A DNA stretch of 64,000 nt from Acinetobacter courvalinii (lineage in GTDB: Bacteria > Pseudomonadota > Gammaproteobacteria > Pseudomonadales > Moraxellaceae): the NCBI RefSeq assembly GCF_014635545.1, contig NZ_BMDA01000008.1, forward strand, positions 1 to 64,000, written 5' to 3'. Shown one piece after another: positions 20,556-30,760 of the stretch. The translations under genes were made by a program, and so were the position numbers. The notes beneath the pieces were generated by a model, which worked only from the letters and a program-made list of their open reading frames with translations, was not told where the DNA came from and did no database searches. Every line of letters starts with the position of its first letter. Position 1 is the stretch's first letter.

Positions 20556-21371
20556 GTGACTTTCCAGGTCTCATCATTATCACAGCAAGATTTTGTGATG
20601 ATACAGATTACCGATACACATTTATTAGAGTATCCCCACCTCGAATTTGTCGGCATGCAACCCGAGCAAAGTTTTCATGCGGTCATCGACTTGATGCGCC
20701 AGCAGCATCCGCATATCGACCTGATCATCCATACCGGTGATCTGGCCCAGTCGCCGACACCTTTAACCTATAAACGCTATGTACAACACATGCAAAGCTT
20801 GGGGATTCCTTTTTTTCATACCCCGGGTAATCATGATGATGTCACGCATTTCCCCTTTCATGAGCAAGATCCAACCCAACCGACCGTGGTCGAGTTAGGC
20901 CAATGGAGCGTGATCTTATTGAATAGCGCCCAACCCGAACGTATTGATGGCAAAATTAGCGATATCCAGTTACAGCACTTAACCCGATTATTGACTCAAT
21001 TACATGATCGTCATGTGATCATTGCCTGTCACCACCACCCTTTTGCCATGCAGTCCGCCTGGATCGATCAGCATAAGTTAAAAAACTCATCTGACCTGCT
21101 CGATACCATCAAGCCGTTTTCCAATGTCAAGGCGATTATCTGCGGGCATGTGCATCAGGATTCAGTCAATACCTGGCAAGGCGTTGAGTTCTTGTCCACC
21201 CCATCGACCTGTATTCAGTTCAGACCCAAAAGCGAAAAATTCGCGCTGGATGAGGAACACCCAGGCTACCGTTTAATCCGCCTGAAAGCCAATGGAGAAC
21301 TGGAAACACAAGTCTATCGGCTACCTACTTCGCAGCGCATGAGTAGTTCTGAAGTTTTGGGATATGATTAG
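20556..21371 (+). CDS. cpdA: 3',5'-cyclic-AMP phosphodiesterase
   Basis: Metallophosphoesterase that hydrolyses cAMP. All metal-binding motifs appear in order: ITDTHL, HTGDLA, TPGNHDD, ACHHHPF and CGHVHQD. Start GTG 20556 is chosen because AAGGGG lies nine bases before it and the resulting N-terminus matches the family; an in-frame start at 20502 would overlap nudF. 271 residues is normal. Second gene of a nudF-cpdA pair. Confidence 0.9.
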   Translation: MTFQVSSLSQQDFVMIQITDTHLLEYPHLEFVGMQPEQSFHAVIDLMRQQHPHIDLIIHTGDLAQSPTPLTYKRYVQHMQSLGIPFFHTPGNHDDVTHFPFHEQDPTQPTVVELGQWSVILLNSAQPERIDGKISDIQLQHLTRLLTQLHDRHVIIACHHHPFAMQSAWIDQHKLKNSSDLLDTIKPFSNVKAIICGHVHQDSVNTWQGVEFLSTPSTCIQFRPKSEKFALDEEHPGYRLIRLKANGELETQVYRLPTSQRMSSSEVLGYD

Positions 21372-21603
21372 GCAATGGGCCAAGGGAATCGCTTTTGTCT
21401 GCATTTCATACCTTGTTTATGGCGTTTTAGCCGATAACACCATGCATGGCTGAAAATAGCAGCAGTTCCTAAAACTTTTGATTACAAATTACATTGACGA
21501 ATTCACACAAAATCTGGACGGGAATGACTACCATCTTGTCCAAAAACTCTATATGATGTCGACCCTTGATGGAAAAAACCATCGTAGGTTTCTATAAAAA
21601 CAC

Positions 21604-21633
21604 TTGCATATCACCATATTTTTTGCGTATAGA
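21604..21633 (+). promoter_or_regulatory. Likely dksA promoter
   Basis: TTGCAT (21604-21609) and TATAGA (21628-21633) are separated by 18 bases, about 30 bases before the dksA start. The rest of the 290-base cpdA-dksA gap holds only a small GATGG/CCATC hairpin (about 21570-21587). Confidence 0.5.
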
Positions 21634-21662
21634 TAGTACGTGTAAGATGAGGAATGCCCTAT

Positions 21663-22193
21663 ATGGCGAATGACAACCAAAATCAAGTCTTGGACGAACA
21701 GACCGAAGTGATCGACGATCAGAAAGCGGTGAAGCGCGTACGTAAAACCAAACCGAAAGCTTCAGAAGGTGGTACAACCGCGAGCTTATTTGGTATTGCG
21801 CCGTATCAGCCGAAGAAAAATGAAGAATACATGTCTGAAGGACAACTTGTGCATTTCCGCCAAATTTTAAACGCATGGAAAGCTGAGTTAATGTCTGAAG
21901 TTGATCGCACCTTGAATACCATGCAAGACGAATCAAGTGCTCTTCCTGATGTCAATGATCGGGCAACGCAAGAAGAAGAATTTGCGATTGAACTACGTAC
22001 ACGTGACCGTGAACGCAAACTTATTCGTAAAATTGAACAGTCGATTGAAGCGATTCAAAACGAAGACTATGGCTTCTGCGAAACCTGTGGTATCGAAATT
22101 GGCTTACGTCGTCTAGAAGCTCGCCCAACTGCGACTTTATGTATCGATTGCAAAACTTTGGCTGAAATCAAAGAAAAGCAAAACAACGGTTAA
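21663..22193 (+). CDS. dksA: RNA polymerase-binding transcription factor DksA
   Basis: Works with ppGpp at the RNA polymerase secondary channel in the stringent response. The coiled-coil segment (about 55-115) includes the tip residues in LPDVNDRATQEEE, which carries the key DxxDxA-like acids. The C-terminal zinc finger is CETCGIEIGLRRLEA then CIDCK. Start ATG 21663 has GAGGA nine bases upstream; an ATG at 21654 is too close to it. The ~30-residue N-terminal tail is longer than in E. coli. Four bases before gluQ. Confidence 0.95.
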   Translation: MANDNQNQVLDEQTEVIDDQKAVKRVRKTKPKASEGGTTASLFGIAPYQPKKNEEYMSEGQLVHFRQILNAWKAELMSEVDRTLNTMQDESSALPDVNDRATQEEEFAIELRTRDRERKLIRKIEQSIEAIQNEDYGFCETCGIEIGLRRLEARPTATLCIDCKTLAEIKEKQNNG

Positions 22194-22196
22194 ACC

Positions 22197-23129
22197 ATGC
22201 TTGAACATACTGCGGAACAGCAAGCAGCTGTTTCGCCAGAATGCTTCCATCAGCAACCAGATTGCTGTCGCTACGTGGGTCGGTTTGCGCCATCGCCAAC
22301 CGGCCCATTGCATTTTGGCTCGCTGCTCACTGCGGTGGCCAGTTATTGTGATGCCAAAGCCAATCATGGCAAATGGCTAGTCCGTATTGAAGATACTGAC
22401 ATTCCCCGCATTTATCCCCATAGCGAAACACACATCCTCTCCTGCATCGATGCCTTCCAGTTTGAGCCTGATGCCGAGATTATTTTCCAGAAAGACCGTT
22501 TAGATCTTTATGAGCAGGTGCTTGAACAACTTAAACAATCAGAAGCCATTTACGCTTGCCAATGCACACGCAAGATGTTGGGTTCCAATCACATCTATGC
22601 AGGTACCTGTCGCAATCTGAATCTGGATTTTGCCCATCAGGCGATTCGTCTAAAAGTTACAGATCAACTGATTTGCTTTCAGGACCGTTTACAGGGCCAG
22701 CAATGTTCTAACTTGCAGGATGAGTTAGGCGATTTTGTCTTGAAGCGTCGTGATGGCATTATCAGCTATCAACTGGCGGTGGTGGTCGATGATGATCGAC
22801 AAGGCATTACCCATGTGGTTCGCGGTGCAGATTTACTCGATAATACTGCCCGACAAATCTGGCTAGGATCGTTATTAAATTATCCCACCCTAAATTATAT
22901 GCACCTGCCGCTGGCCATGAATGATCAAGGGCAAAAACTGTCTAAACAGAATCTGGCCCAAGCGCTTGATATCAGCAAGGCACCCGAACTTTTACAACAG
23001 GCAATTTTAGCTTTGGGGCAAGCTTCGGTTGAACTTGATCAGCCACGTATCATGCTACAACAGGCAGTACAACAATGGGATGTTGATTTAATCCCCAAAG
23101 GCATTCATTTAAGCGGCACTTATTTATAA
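22197..23129 (+). CDS. gluQ: Glutamyl-Q tRNA(Asp) synthetase
   Basis: Attaches glutamate to queuosine at the wobble position of tRNA-Asp. It resembles the catalytic core of glutamyl-tRNA synthetase without the anticodon-binding domain: GRFAPSPTGPLHFGSLLTA (HIGH-like) and KLSKQNLA (KMSKS-like), with a zinc-binding CQCTR...YAGTCR segment. About 27 residues precede the core. The dksA-gluQ linkage is conserved in gammaproteobacteria and the genes are three bases apart. Confidence 0.94.
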   Translation: MLEHTAEQQAAVSPECFHQQPDCCRYVGRFAPSPTGPLHFGSLLTAVASYCDAKANHGKWLVRIEDTDIPRIYPHSETHILSCIDAFQFEPDAEIIFQKDRLDLYEQVLEQLKQSEAIYACQCTRKMLGSNHIYAGTCRNLNLDFAHQAIRLKVTDQLICFQDRLQGQQCSNLQDELGDFVLKRRDGIISYQLAVVVDDDRQGITHVVRGADLLDNTARQIWLGSLLNYPTLNYMHLPLAMNDQGQKLSKQNLAQALDISKAPELLQQAILALGQASVELDQPRIMLQQAVQQWDVDLIPKGIHLSGTYL

Positions 23130-23134
23130 GTCAT

Positions 23135-23165
23135 AAAAAAGCCCTGTGTCATGACAGGGCTTTTT
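23135..23165 (+). terminator. Terminator between gluQ and ftsW
   Basis: GCCCTGT pairs with ACAGGGC, flanked by A6 and T5, so it can serve both converging genes. Confidence 0.85.
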
Positions 23166-23180
23166 ATTGGTTTGAATATG

Positions 23181-24374
23181 CTAGAAATTCGACTCTTCTT
23201 TCACAGGGTTCAGCTCTTGCGTCGATGCATCAATTTTCAGAATTAAGCTAATCATCGCTGCACACATCATCAATGAGGTACCACCATAACTAATGAAAGG
23301 TAAGGTCAGACCTTTGGTTGGCATGAGACCCATGTTCATCCCGGCATTGACCAGAATCTGCATCAGGAAGATGATACTGATGCCATAAGCCAGATAGCCC
23401 GCACGTAGATAATTATGCTGCAAGGCACGATGACCGATACGGATACAGCATGCCAGCATGGTAAATGACAGGATCATCACCACAGACACACCAAAGAAAC
23501 CGAATTCTTCACCTAATACCGCCAACATAAAGTCGGTATGCGCTTCAGGTAAATAAGACAGCTTCTGCACACTATGCCCCAAGCCCGTACCAAACCATTC
23601 ACCACGACCAAAGGCCATCAAGGCATTCGACAACTGATAACCGACCCCCAATGGATCTGCCCAAGGGTTGGTAAAGGAAATCAGGCGCTGGAAGCGGAAT
23701 GGCTCGAAGATAATCAGCGCACTGACACCCGCAAAGATCGCACCCAACATGATCAGGAACTGAGTCGCTGGCGCACCTGCCAAGAAGAACACGCCGACCA
23801 TCATCAAGACAATCACGACGGTTGCACCCAAGTCAGGCTCAGCGACGATAAAGCCCACGGTTAAGGCCATTACACCACTTAAACGCAATAGCCCTTTCCA
23901 ATGCGTTCGCACTTCCTTGGCACGGCGTACCACATAATCCGCAGTGAAAATCGCCATGACAATCTTGGCAATTTCGGTTGGCTGCAAGGTAAAGCCGCCA
24001 ATCTTGATCCAGCGATGCGCACCGTTCACTTCAGAACCCACCACCAGTACCGCCAAGAGCAGAACGATAGTAATGAGCCACAAAGGAAAGGCATTCTGAA
24101 ACCACAGATTCAAAGAAACCCGATAGGTTAAAAATGCCACCACGGCAGCAACCACAATCGAAATGCCGTGACGAATGAGAAAGTAAAAAGGACTCTCATG
24201 GATATATTCCGCATAGGGCATCGACGCCGATGCGACCATGATCGAACCGAAACATAGCAGCGAAATCACACAAAAGATCAAGATATTGCGTGCTGTCATT
24301 TCTGCAGGTAGCTTAGGTAAACGATTTAGCAATTGCGAAATCTTCTGTACCGTATTTTGGGCCAAATCAGCCAT
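23181..24374 (-). CDS. ftsW: Septal peptidoglycan polymerase FtsW
   Basis: SEDS-family glycosyltransferase that polymerises lipid II at the division septum with FtsI. About ten transmembrane segments fill 397 residues. The SEDS signatures are clear: GAHRWIKIGGFTLQPTEIAKI, GEEFGFFG and GLMPTKGLTLPFISYGGTS. It lies 17 bases after murD on the same strand. The rest of the dcw cluster is not nearby. RodA is the alternative, but the murD linkage supports FtsW. Confidence 0.94.
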   Translation of the reverse strand: MADLAQNTVQKISQLLNRLPKLPAEMTARNILIFCVISLLCFGSIMVASASMPYAEYIHESPFYFLIRHGISIVVAAVVAFLTYRVSLNLWFQNAFPLWLITIVLLLAVLVVGSEVNGAHRWIKIGGFTLQPTEIAKIVMAIFTADYVVRRAKEVRTHWKGLLRLSGVMALTVGFIVAEPDLGATVVIVLMMVGVFFLAGAPATQFLIMLGAIFAGVSALIIFEPFRFQRLISFTNPWADPLGVGYQLSNALMAFGRGEWFGTGLGHSVQKLSYLPEAHTDFMLAVLGEEFGFFGVSVVMILSFTMLACCIRIGHRALQHNYLRAGYLAYGISIIFLMQILVNAGMNMGLMPTKGLTLPFISYGGTSLMMCAAMISLILKIDASTQELNPVKEESNF

Positions 24375-24391
24375 AGTTCTGTTCCTAGGTC

Positions 24392-25765
<1,374 letters not shown>

Positions 25766-25858
25766 TCACAGAATGGCAAAAATGTTAGCACTTTACTGTT
25801 TTAAATGCTTTTTCAGTTTTGGTTTTATTCAATCTTTTTTGTGTCAGTGCGTAAAAGC

Positions 25859-26098
25859 TTAAGCAGGTATAAAAAAGCCAATCCCCAATAAAGCCAAGAT
25901 CACGGCCCCTAGCCAATCTACAGATTTAAATGCATAAGGTTTGATTTTAAGATCAATGAATTCTGGTCTTAGCCATAGGTAAATCAAGATTAAACATGAA
26001 ATAAGCCAAGAGAGGGTTTCTTTATAAATATTCAGACCTTTAAACAAAGCAGAAAGATAAAGCAAGGTCACCACTAGGATAAAGCCCAATAAAATCAA
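25859..26098 (-). CDS. Small membrane protein, apparently frameshifted near its N-terminus
   Basis: Not recognised. The open frame encodes about 79 residues with two or three hydrophobic segments (ILLGFILVVTLLYLSALF, LSWLISCLILIYLWL, WLGAVILALLGIGFF). The only start in frame near its beginning is a TTG at 26098 without a ribosome-binding site. In another frame an ATG at 26150 begins MNQTQISKK and runs into a seven-A tract (26123-26129); removing one A joins it directly to QLLSPKHK and this ORF, giving about 96 residues. So it is either frameshifted, phase-variable, slippage-dependent or a sequencing error. Confidence 0.55.
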   Translation of the reverse strand: MILLGFILVVTLLYLSALFKGLNIYKETLSWLISCLILIYLWLRPEFIDLKIKPYAFKSVDWLGAVILALLGIGFFIPA

Positions 26099-26205
26099 TT
26101 TATGTTTAGGGCTTAATAGTTGTTTTTTTACTGATTTGAGTCTGATTCATTTTTTTCTTGTTTCCAAAAAAAATGCCTATCTTAGGATGGGCATTTTGAG
26201 TTTTA

Positions 26206-26457
26206 TCAACGCCATTTCACAGTTTGCACAGATTCTGTTTTTTTGCTTTCAGCCTCATCGGTTGAACAGCCACAGCTTCCACCACAACCCGCCACCATTT
26301 TAGGTTTTAACCATACGGCCAAACGCTGCCAGCCCATACGCTGACAGGTATTAGACAAGGCTAAAAATGCTGAACCTGCTGTTTGAGGGAATACCTTCTT
26401 AAAGACTACAACAGCACTCCACAGCACCAATACAGCAACAATCAAGTACTCAAACAT
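26206..26457 (-). CDS. Small Cys-rich membrane protein downstream of feoB
   Basis: 83-residue protein with one N-terminal membrane segment (MFEYLIVAVLVLWSAVVVF) and a C-terminal cysteine cluster CGGSCGCSTDE that could bind metal or a cluster. Start ATG 26457 has GGAGAG six bases upstream; the longer frame running into feoB is spurious. Similar small proteins accompany feoAB in Acinetobacter and I recall a domain of unknown function, but a role in iron uptake is inferred from position. It could replace FeoC, which is absent here. Confidence 0.78.
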   Translation of the reverse strand: MFEYLIVAVLVLWSAVVVFKKVFPQTAGSAFLALSNTCQRMGWQRLAVWLKPKMVAGCGGSCGCSTDEAESKKTESVQTVKWR

Positions 26458-26476
26458 AAGCGTCTCTCCAGTGGTT

Positions 26477-26496
26477 CCTCCCTTTTTCAAGGGAGG
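26477..26496. repeat. Short stem-loop repeat, copy 2
   Basis: CCTCCCTT pairs with AAGGGAGG around a four-base loop, between feoB and the small Cys-rich gene. Related to copies at 16268, 32106 and 60643. Confidence 0.5.
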
Positions 26497-26510
26497 TTGA
26501 GTAGGATGTC

Positions 26511-28364
26511 TTAACCCCAGATACGTGATGCAATCTGGTAAGTGAAGAAAGACATTAAATAGGCCAGACCAAACAGGTAGGCCGTCATTATCGATACATG
26601 TTTCCATGAACCTGTTTCACGGCGTACCGTTGCCAAGGTCGCTAAACAATGCGGCGCATAAATGAACCACACCAATAACGACAAGCCTGTCGCCAATGAC
26701 CAGCCCGTACCGTCCGCACTAATCAGATGTGACAGACCCTGCGCAATAGCTTCATCATCCGCGCCCGATAAGGCATATACCGTACCTAAAGCCGCAACCA
26801 CGACTTCACGTGCTGCCATAGCCGGGATCAAGGCAATCACGATCTGCCAGTTAAAGCCAACAGGTGCAAAAATCGGCTGGAGCAAGTGCCCTAACATCCC
26901 TGCAAAACTATAATCAATGTCAGGTAAAGTCGCCCCTTCTGGCGCTTGCGGGAAAGTACATAAGAACCAAAGCAAAATCGACAGGGCAAAAATAATGCCA
27001 CCCACACGTTTTAAGAAGATCTTACCGCGATCCAGCAAGCCAATCCCGACACTGCGAATATCCGGAATACGGTAGCTTGGCAGTTCCAGTAACAATGCAT
27101 GCTGTGATTTATCTTTCTGCAAAAATTTCATCACGATTGCCACACAGAGCGCACTGACGATACCTGACATGTACAGGCCAAATAACACCAGCCCTTGCAG
27201 GTTGAAAATGCCCCATACCGTTTGACTTGGAATAAAGGCAGCGATCAATAAGGCATAGACCGGTAACCGTGCCGAACAGGTCATCAATGGCGCAACCATA
27301 ATCGTGGTAAAGCGATCACGTGGATCACTGATACTCCGCGTGGCCATGATGCCAGGCACCGCACAGGCAAAGCTTGACAGCAATGGAATAAAGGCACGAC
27401 CACTTAGGCCTGCTTTAAACATCAATTTATCCAGCAAGAAGGCGGCTCGCGGTAAATAGCCCGATTCTTCCAACACTAAAATAAAGAAGAATAGAATCAA
27501 GATTTGTGGCAAGAACACCACCACACTACCCGCACCCGCAATAATCCCGTCAACCACCAAACTATGTAGCAAAGGCTGGGAGATATGCTCGCCTAATGCT
27601 TCACCGAACCAGGCAAAGAATTCTTCAATACCATCCATAAATGGCGCCGCCCAGGCAAACACGGCCTGAAAGACAATAAACATCATGATTGCAAGGCTAA
27701 CTAAGCCGAGAACCGGATGTAAGAAAATTTTGTCGAGGAAATCGGTACGCTTGTCTTCCTGATCAACAAAGTTCACCACATCTTTGAAAATCATATCGAT
27801 TTTCTGATGATGAGTCCCGGTCAAGCCACTCAATTCAGTCTGTGGAACACTATACTTTTGCTGATCTAAGGCATGTAACAGGTTTTCGATACCAGCGTTA
27901 CGCACCGCCACGGTTTCAACAACTGGTACACCTAAACGCTGTGAAAGTTTCTGGGTATTGATCTGGATACCACGACGGCGTGCTTCATCCATCATGTTCA
28001 ATACAACCAGAATCGGACGGCCCAGCTCAATCACTTCCAGCACGAGACCCAGATGCAGCTTTAAGTTTGTGGCATCGACCACGCACAGGAAGGCATCTTG
28101 CTGGCCTTCTTCAGCGATTTTGCCCTGACAGACGTCACGGGTAATTTCTTCATCTGGACTGGTGGCTTGTAAACTATAAGTCCCAGGTAAATCCAGCACA
28201 CGCACGGACTTTCCAGAAGGAAGCTGAAAATGTCCAACTTTACGTTCAACCGTCACGCCCGCATAGTTGGCAACTTTTTGGCGCGTTCCAGTTAAATGAT
28301 TAAATAAAGATGTCTTACCGCAGTTTGGATTTCCCACAAGGGCAACACGTAACGCATCACTCAT
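26511..28364 (-). CDS. feoB: Ferrous iron transporter FeoB
   Basis: GTP-dependent inner-membrane Fe(2+) permease. The cytoplasmic G domain is N-terminal: P-loop GNPNCGKTS (11-19), GVTVERK, DLPGTYSL and VVDATNL. The membrane part (about 215-610) has two gate regions and conserved segments such as FSCAVPGIMATRSI and TCSARLPVYALLI. At 617 residues it is shorter than E. coli FeoB, as in many Acinetobacter. The ATG overlaps the feoA stop (ATGA), and a small Cys-rich protein gene follows. Confidence 0.95.
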   Translation of the reverse strand: MSDALRVALVGNPNCGKTSLFNHLTGTRQKVANYAGVTVERKVGHFQLPSGKSVRVLDLPGTYSLQATSPDEEITRDVCQGKIAEEGQQDAFLCVVDATNLKLHLGLVLEVIELGRPILVVLNMMDEARRRGIQINTQKLSQRLGVPVVETVAVRNAGIENLLHALDQQKYSVPQTELSGLTGTHHQKIDMIFKDVVNFVDQEDKRTDFLDKIFLHPVLGLVSLAIMMFIVFQAVFAWAAPFMDGIEEFFAWFGEALGEHISQPLLHSLVVDGIIAGAGSVVVFLPQILILFFFILVLEESGYLPRAAFLLDKLMFKAGLSGRAFIPLLSSFACAVPGIMATRSISDPRDRFTTIMVAPLMTCSARLPVYALLIAAFIPSQTVWGIFNLQGLVLFGLYMSGIVSALCVAIVMKFLQKDKSQHALLLELPSYRIPDIRSVGIGLLDRGKIFLKRVGGIIFALSILLWFLCTFPQAPEGATLPDIDYSFAGMLGHLLQPIFAPVGFNWQIVIALIPAMAAREVVVAALGTVYALSGADDEAIAQGLSHLISADGTGWSLATGLSLLVWFIYAPHCLATLATVRRETGSWKHVSIMTAYLFGLAYLMSFFTYQIASRIWG

Positions 28365-28621
28365 GCAGGTGCTCCTTCAAGTTGAATTTCAATTTTATCA
28401 GCTTCCGCCTTTCGTAACGCAAAACGCGTAAAACCGAGCTGGATTAGAATCGGATCACCGCCAAAAATACCTTTGGTAATCACTTGCACTTGTGTACCAG
28501 GCACAAAGCCTAAACTTTCTAAACGAACCGCAACTAAATCTGGCTGTTGTGTCTCATCGACCAAGCGATCCACTTTCGTGATCACCGCTATCTGCTTGAC
28601 TTTTAATGCTGACAATCGCAC
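28361..28621 (-). CDS. feoA: Ferrous iron transport protein FeoA
   Basis: Small SH3-like cytoplasmic protein needed for FeoB function. 86 residues with LESLGFVPGTQVQVITKGIFGGDPILI, the typical FeoA core, and LRKAEADKIEI near the end. It starts with GTG at 28621; AAAGGG lies eight bases before it. First gene of the feoAB operon, downstream of a Fur-box-like sequence. Confidence 0.93.
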   Translation of the reverse strand: MRLSALKVKQIAVITKVDRLVDETQQPDLVAVRLESLGFVPGTQVQVITKGIFGGDPILIQLGFTRFALRKAEADKIEIQLEGAPA

Positions 28622-28644
28622 CGCTCTAACCCTTTACGCTCTTT

Positions 28645-28677
28645 ATTATAGTATACAAGCAAATGAGAATAATTACC
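28645..28677 (-). promoter_or_regulatory. feoAB promoter with Fur-box-like operator
   Basis: On the minus strand TATAAT is at 28650-28645. Just upstream, 28659-28677 reads GCAAATGAGAATAATTACC on the plus strand, close to the Fur consensus GATAATGATAATCATTATC. Overlap with the -35 region would give iron repression. Binding is inferred. Confidence 0.6.
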
Positions 28678-28770
28678 AAAAACAATCTCAATGGCATTTA
28701 CCCTTTTGACAGTTCGACAACAATTCATTTTTCTTTTACAGTGCAAACACGAAGGTTCAGCAAGTCCATT

Positions 28771-29691
28771 ATGTTAAATAAAAAACCACGTATCCCAGCC
28801 GCCGTTAACATTCCGGAACATCTCGGATTTTTACAGGGTTTTCGTGATTATTTAGTCGCTCAAACGGTGAGCCCGCATACCCGTAATGCCTATTTATCGG
28901 ACCTGATCCAATGTAGTGAATTGCATCGAACTGCCACCCTACCCGAATGGTCGAGTGACGATATTGCAGATGTGCTGATTGCGCTGACCAAGGCTGGAAA
29001 AAGTCCCCGTTCAATTGCCCGCTGCCTTTCTGCCTTAAGACAATTTTATAAATTTTTACGCGAACAAAAACTCCGGGACGACAATCCCGTTGCCACACAT
29101 CATTCTCCTAAAATTGGACGGGCTTTGCCCAAAGATTTGTCTGAACAAGATGTTGAAGCATTGATCAATGCACCTGATACCAGCACTGCACTGGGCCTAC
29201 GCGACCGTGCCATGTTCGAAGTGCTGTATGCCTGTGGATTGCGCGTATCAGAATTACTCAACCTGAAACTTGAACTGATCAATTTAAAACAAGGCTACTT
29301 ACGGATTACCGGTAAAGGCAATAAAGAGCGTCTGGTGCCCTTGGGACAATTTGCCTGTGACTGGATTGAAAAATATTTGCTGGAATCACGCCCGCAACTA
29401 TATAAAAGCAGCACCGATTATTTATTTCTGACCCAGCACGGCGGCATCATGAGTCGTCAGAATTTCTGGTACGCGATTAAACGTTATGCCTTGCAGGCCA
29501 ATATTCAGGCCGAGTTATCACCGCATACCTTACGCCATGCCTTCGCCACCCATTTACTCAATCATGGCGCAGACCTGCGCGTGGTACAGATGTTATTGGG
29601 GCATAGCGATCTTTCTACCACGCAAATTTATACCCATGTCGCTCAACATCGTATGCAAGAGTTACATGGCAAATACCACCCACGCGGTTAA
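28771..29691 (+). CDS. xerD: Tyrosine recombinase XerD
   Basis: With XerC resolves chromosome dimers at dif. N-terminal SAM-like domain (FLQGFRDYLVAQTVSPHTRNAYLSDL) and C-terminal catalytic domain with the active-site set R (CGLRVSEL), HTLRHAF, LGHSDL and Tyr in TQIYTHV. Ends in LHGKYHPRG, typical of XerD. Start ATG 28771 gives 306 residues; the longer frame overlaps the feoA promoter. dsbC follows as in E. coli and Pseudomonas, supporting XerD rather than XerC. Confidence 0.92.
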   Translation: MLNKKPRIPAAVNIPEHLGFLQGFRDYLVAQTVSPHTRNAYLSDLIQCSELHRTATLPEWSSDDIADVLIALTKAGKSPRSIARCLSALRQFYKFLREQKLRDDNPVATHHSPKIGRALPKDLSEQDVEALINAPDTSTALGLRDRAMFEVLYACGLRVSELLNLKLELINLKQGYLRITGKGNKERLVPLGQFACDWIEKYLLESRPQLYKSSTDYLFLTQHGGIMSRQNFWYAIKRYALQANIQAELSPHTLRHAFATHLLNHGADLRVVQMLLGHSDLSTTQIYTHVAQHRMQELHGKYHPRG

Positions 29692-29815
29692 AACCACCGT
29701 CTGTCCTGAATAGGTCTTAAACTTGGTCTCGTTCACACAGCATCAGCAAGATTTAACGAAGTGATTGTTTTTTTTTGGTATGCTAAAGCCCTTAAAACGT
29801 ACAAAAAGGTTCTAT

Positions 29816-30631
29816 ATGTTGTTTACTCGGTCTCAGCTTGTAATTGCTTGTACATTAGCATCAACATTATTCGTCAGTGCTTGCTCAAAAGAAAATTCAG
29901 CACAAAAACAAGATGCACTCACGGCAAGTGCACCTGCGACAGGTGAAGCTTCAACCTTAAATGAACGTAATGCACAGCAGCGTTTAGTCTCCACATTAGA
30001 AAAACATTTCAAGACAGCCAACATCAATGCCAAAATTCTTGCCGTCAAGAAAACTGAAGTACCCAACCTGTACTGGGTGAGTCTGGAAGGAATGGGTTCG
30101 GTCTATGCCACCGCTGATGGCCAATACATTATTCAGGGTGATGTGGTGCGTTTAGGTGACAAGCAACTGCACAATGTCAGTGATGCATTACAGGCCACCG
30201 AAAATAAAAAGCATTTGGCTTCCCTCAAGACTGAAGACTTGATCGTTTATCCGGCACAAGGCGGTAAAGCCAAACATGTGATTTATGTGTTCACCGATTC
30301 AAGCTGTCCGTACTGCCATAAATTGCATGAACACTTGGCTGAAATTAATGCCAAAGGTATTGAAGTGCGTTATATCGCATGGCCACGTGGCGAACAATTC
30401 ATGCCAACCATGCAGGCCATCTGGTGCAGTAAAGACCGTAAGGCTGCATTTGAGCAAGCAACTCAGGGGCAGCCTGTGACTGCTGCAGAATGTAAGAACC
30501 CGGTTCGTGATCAATACCAACTGGGTCTAAACATGGGTGTAAATGGCACGCCAGCGATTTATAACGTTGAAGGAGAATATTTAGGTGGTTACATGACCCC
30601 TGAAGAAATTGTTCAACGCTTAAACAAATAA
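29816..30631 (+). CDS. dsbC: DsbC-family thiol:disulfide protein, predicted lipoprotein
   Basis: Disulfide isomerase/reductase of the cell envelope. Residues about 50-115 form the dimerisation domain (ILAVKKTEVPNLYWVSLEG) and the rest a thioredoxin fold with active site SSCPYCHKLH. The N-terminus ends in LFVSAC, a lipobox, so it may be anchored in the outer membrane. CPYC is the DsbG-type active site, whereas E. coli DsbC has CGYC; location after xerD favours dsbC. Start ATG 29816 has AAAGG six bases upstream. 271 residues. Confidence 0.87.
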   Translation: MLFTRSQLVIACTLASTLFVSACSKENSAQKQDALTASAPATGEASTLNERNAQQRLVSTLEKHFKTANINAKILAVKKTEVPNLYWVSLEGMGSVYATADGQYIIQGDVVRLGDKQLHNVSDALQATENKKHLASLKTEDLIVYPAQGGKAKHVIYVFTDSSCPYCHKLHEHLAEINAKGIEVRYIAWPRGEQFMPTMQAIWCSKDRKAAFEQATQGQPVTAAECKNPVRDQYQLGLNMGVNGTPAIYNVEGEYLGGYMTPEEIVQRLNK

Positions 30632-30760
30632 GGTAAACATTCCTTTCAAAATAACAAAGACCCGGGCGACAGATGAAAGATGATCTTAGCCCTAGTGTCT
30701 CCGCATTTTTTTAGCTATGATCAAGCTTCATTAAAATGATTGAATATAATGGAGTGTGAC

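Noticed and set aside
26457-26607. Longer start for the Cys-rich gene downstream of feoB
   Set aside because: It would overlap feoB and encodes a non-family N-terminus, while ATG 26457 has an excellent ribosome-binding site.
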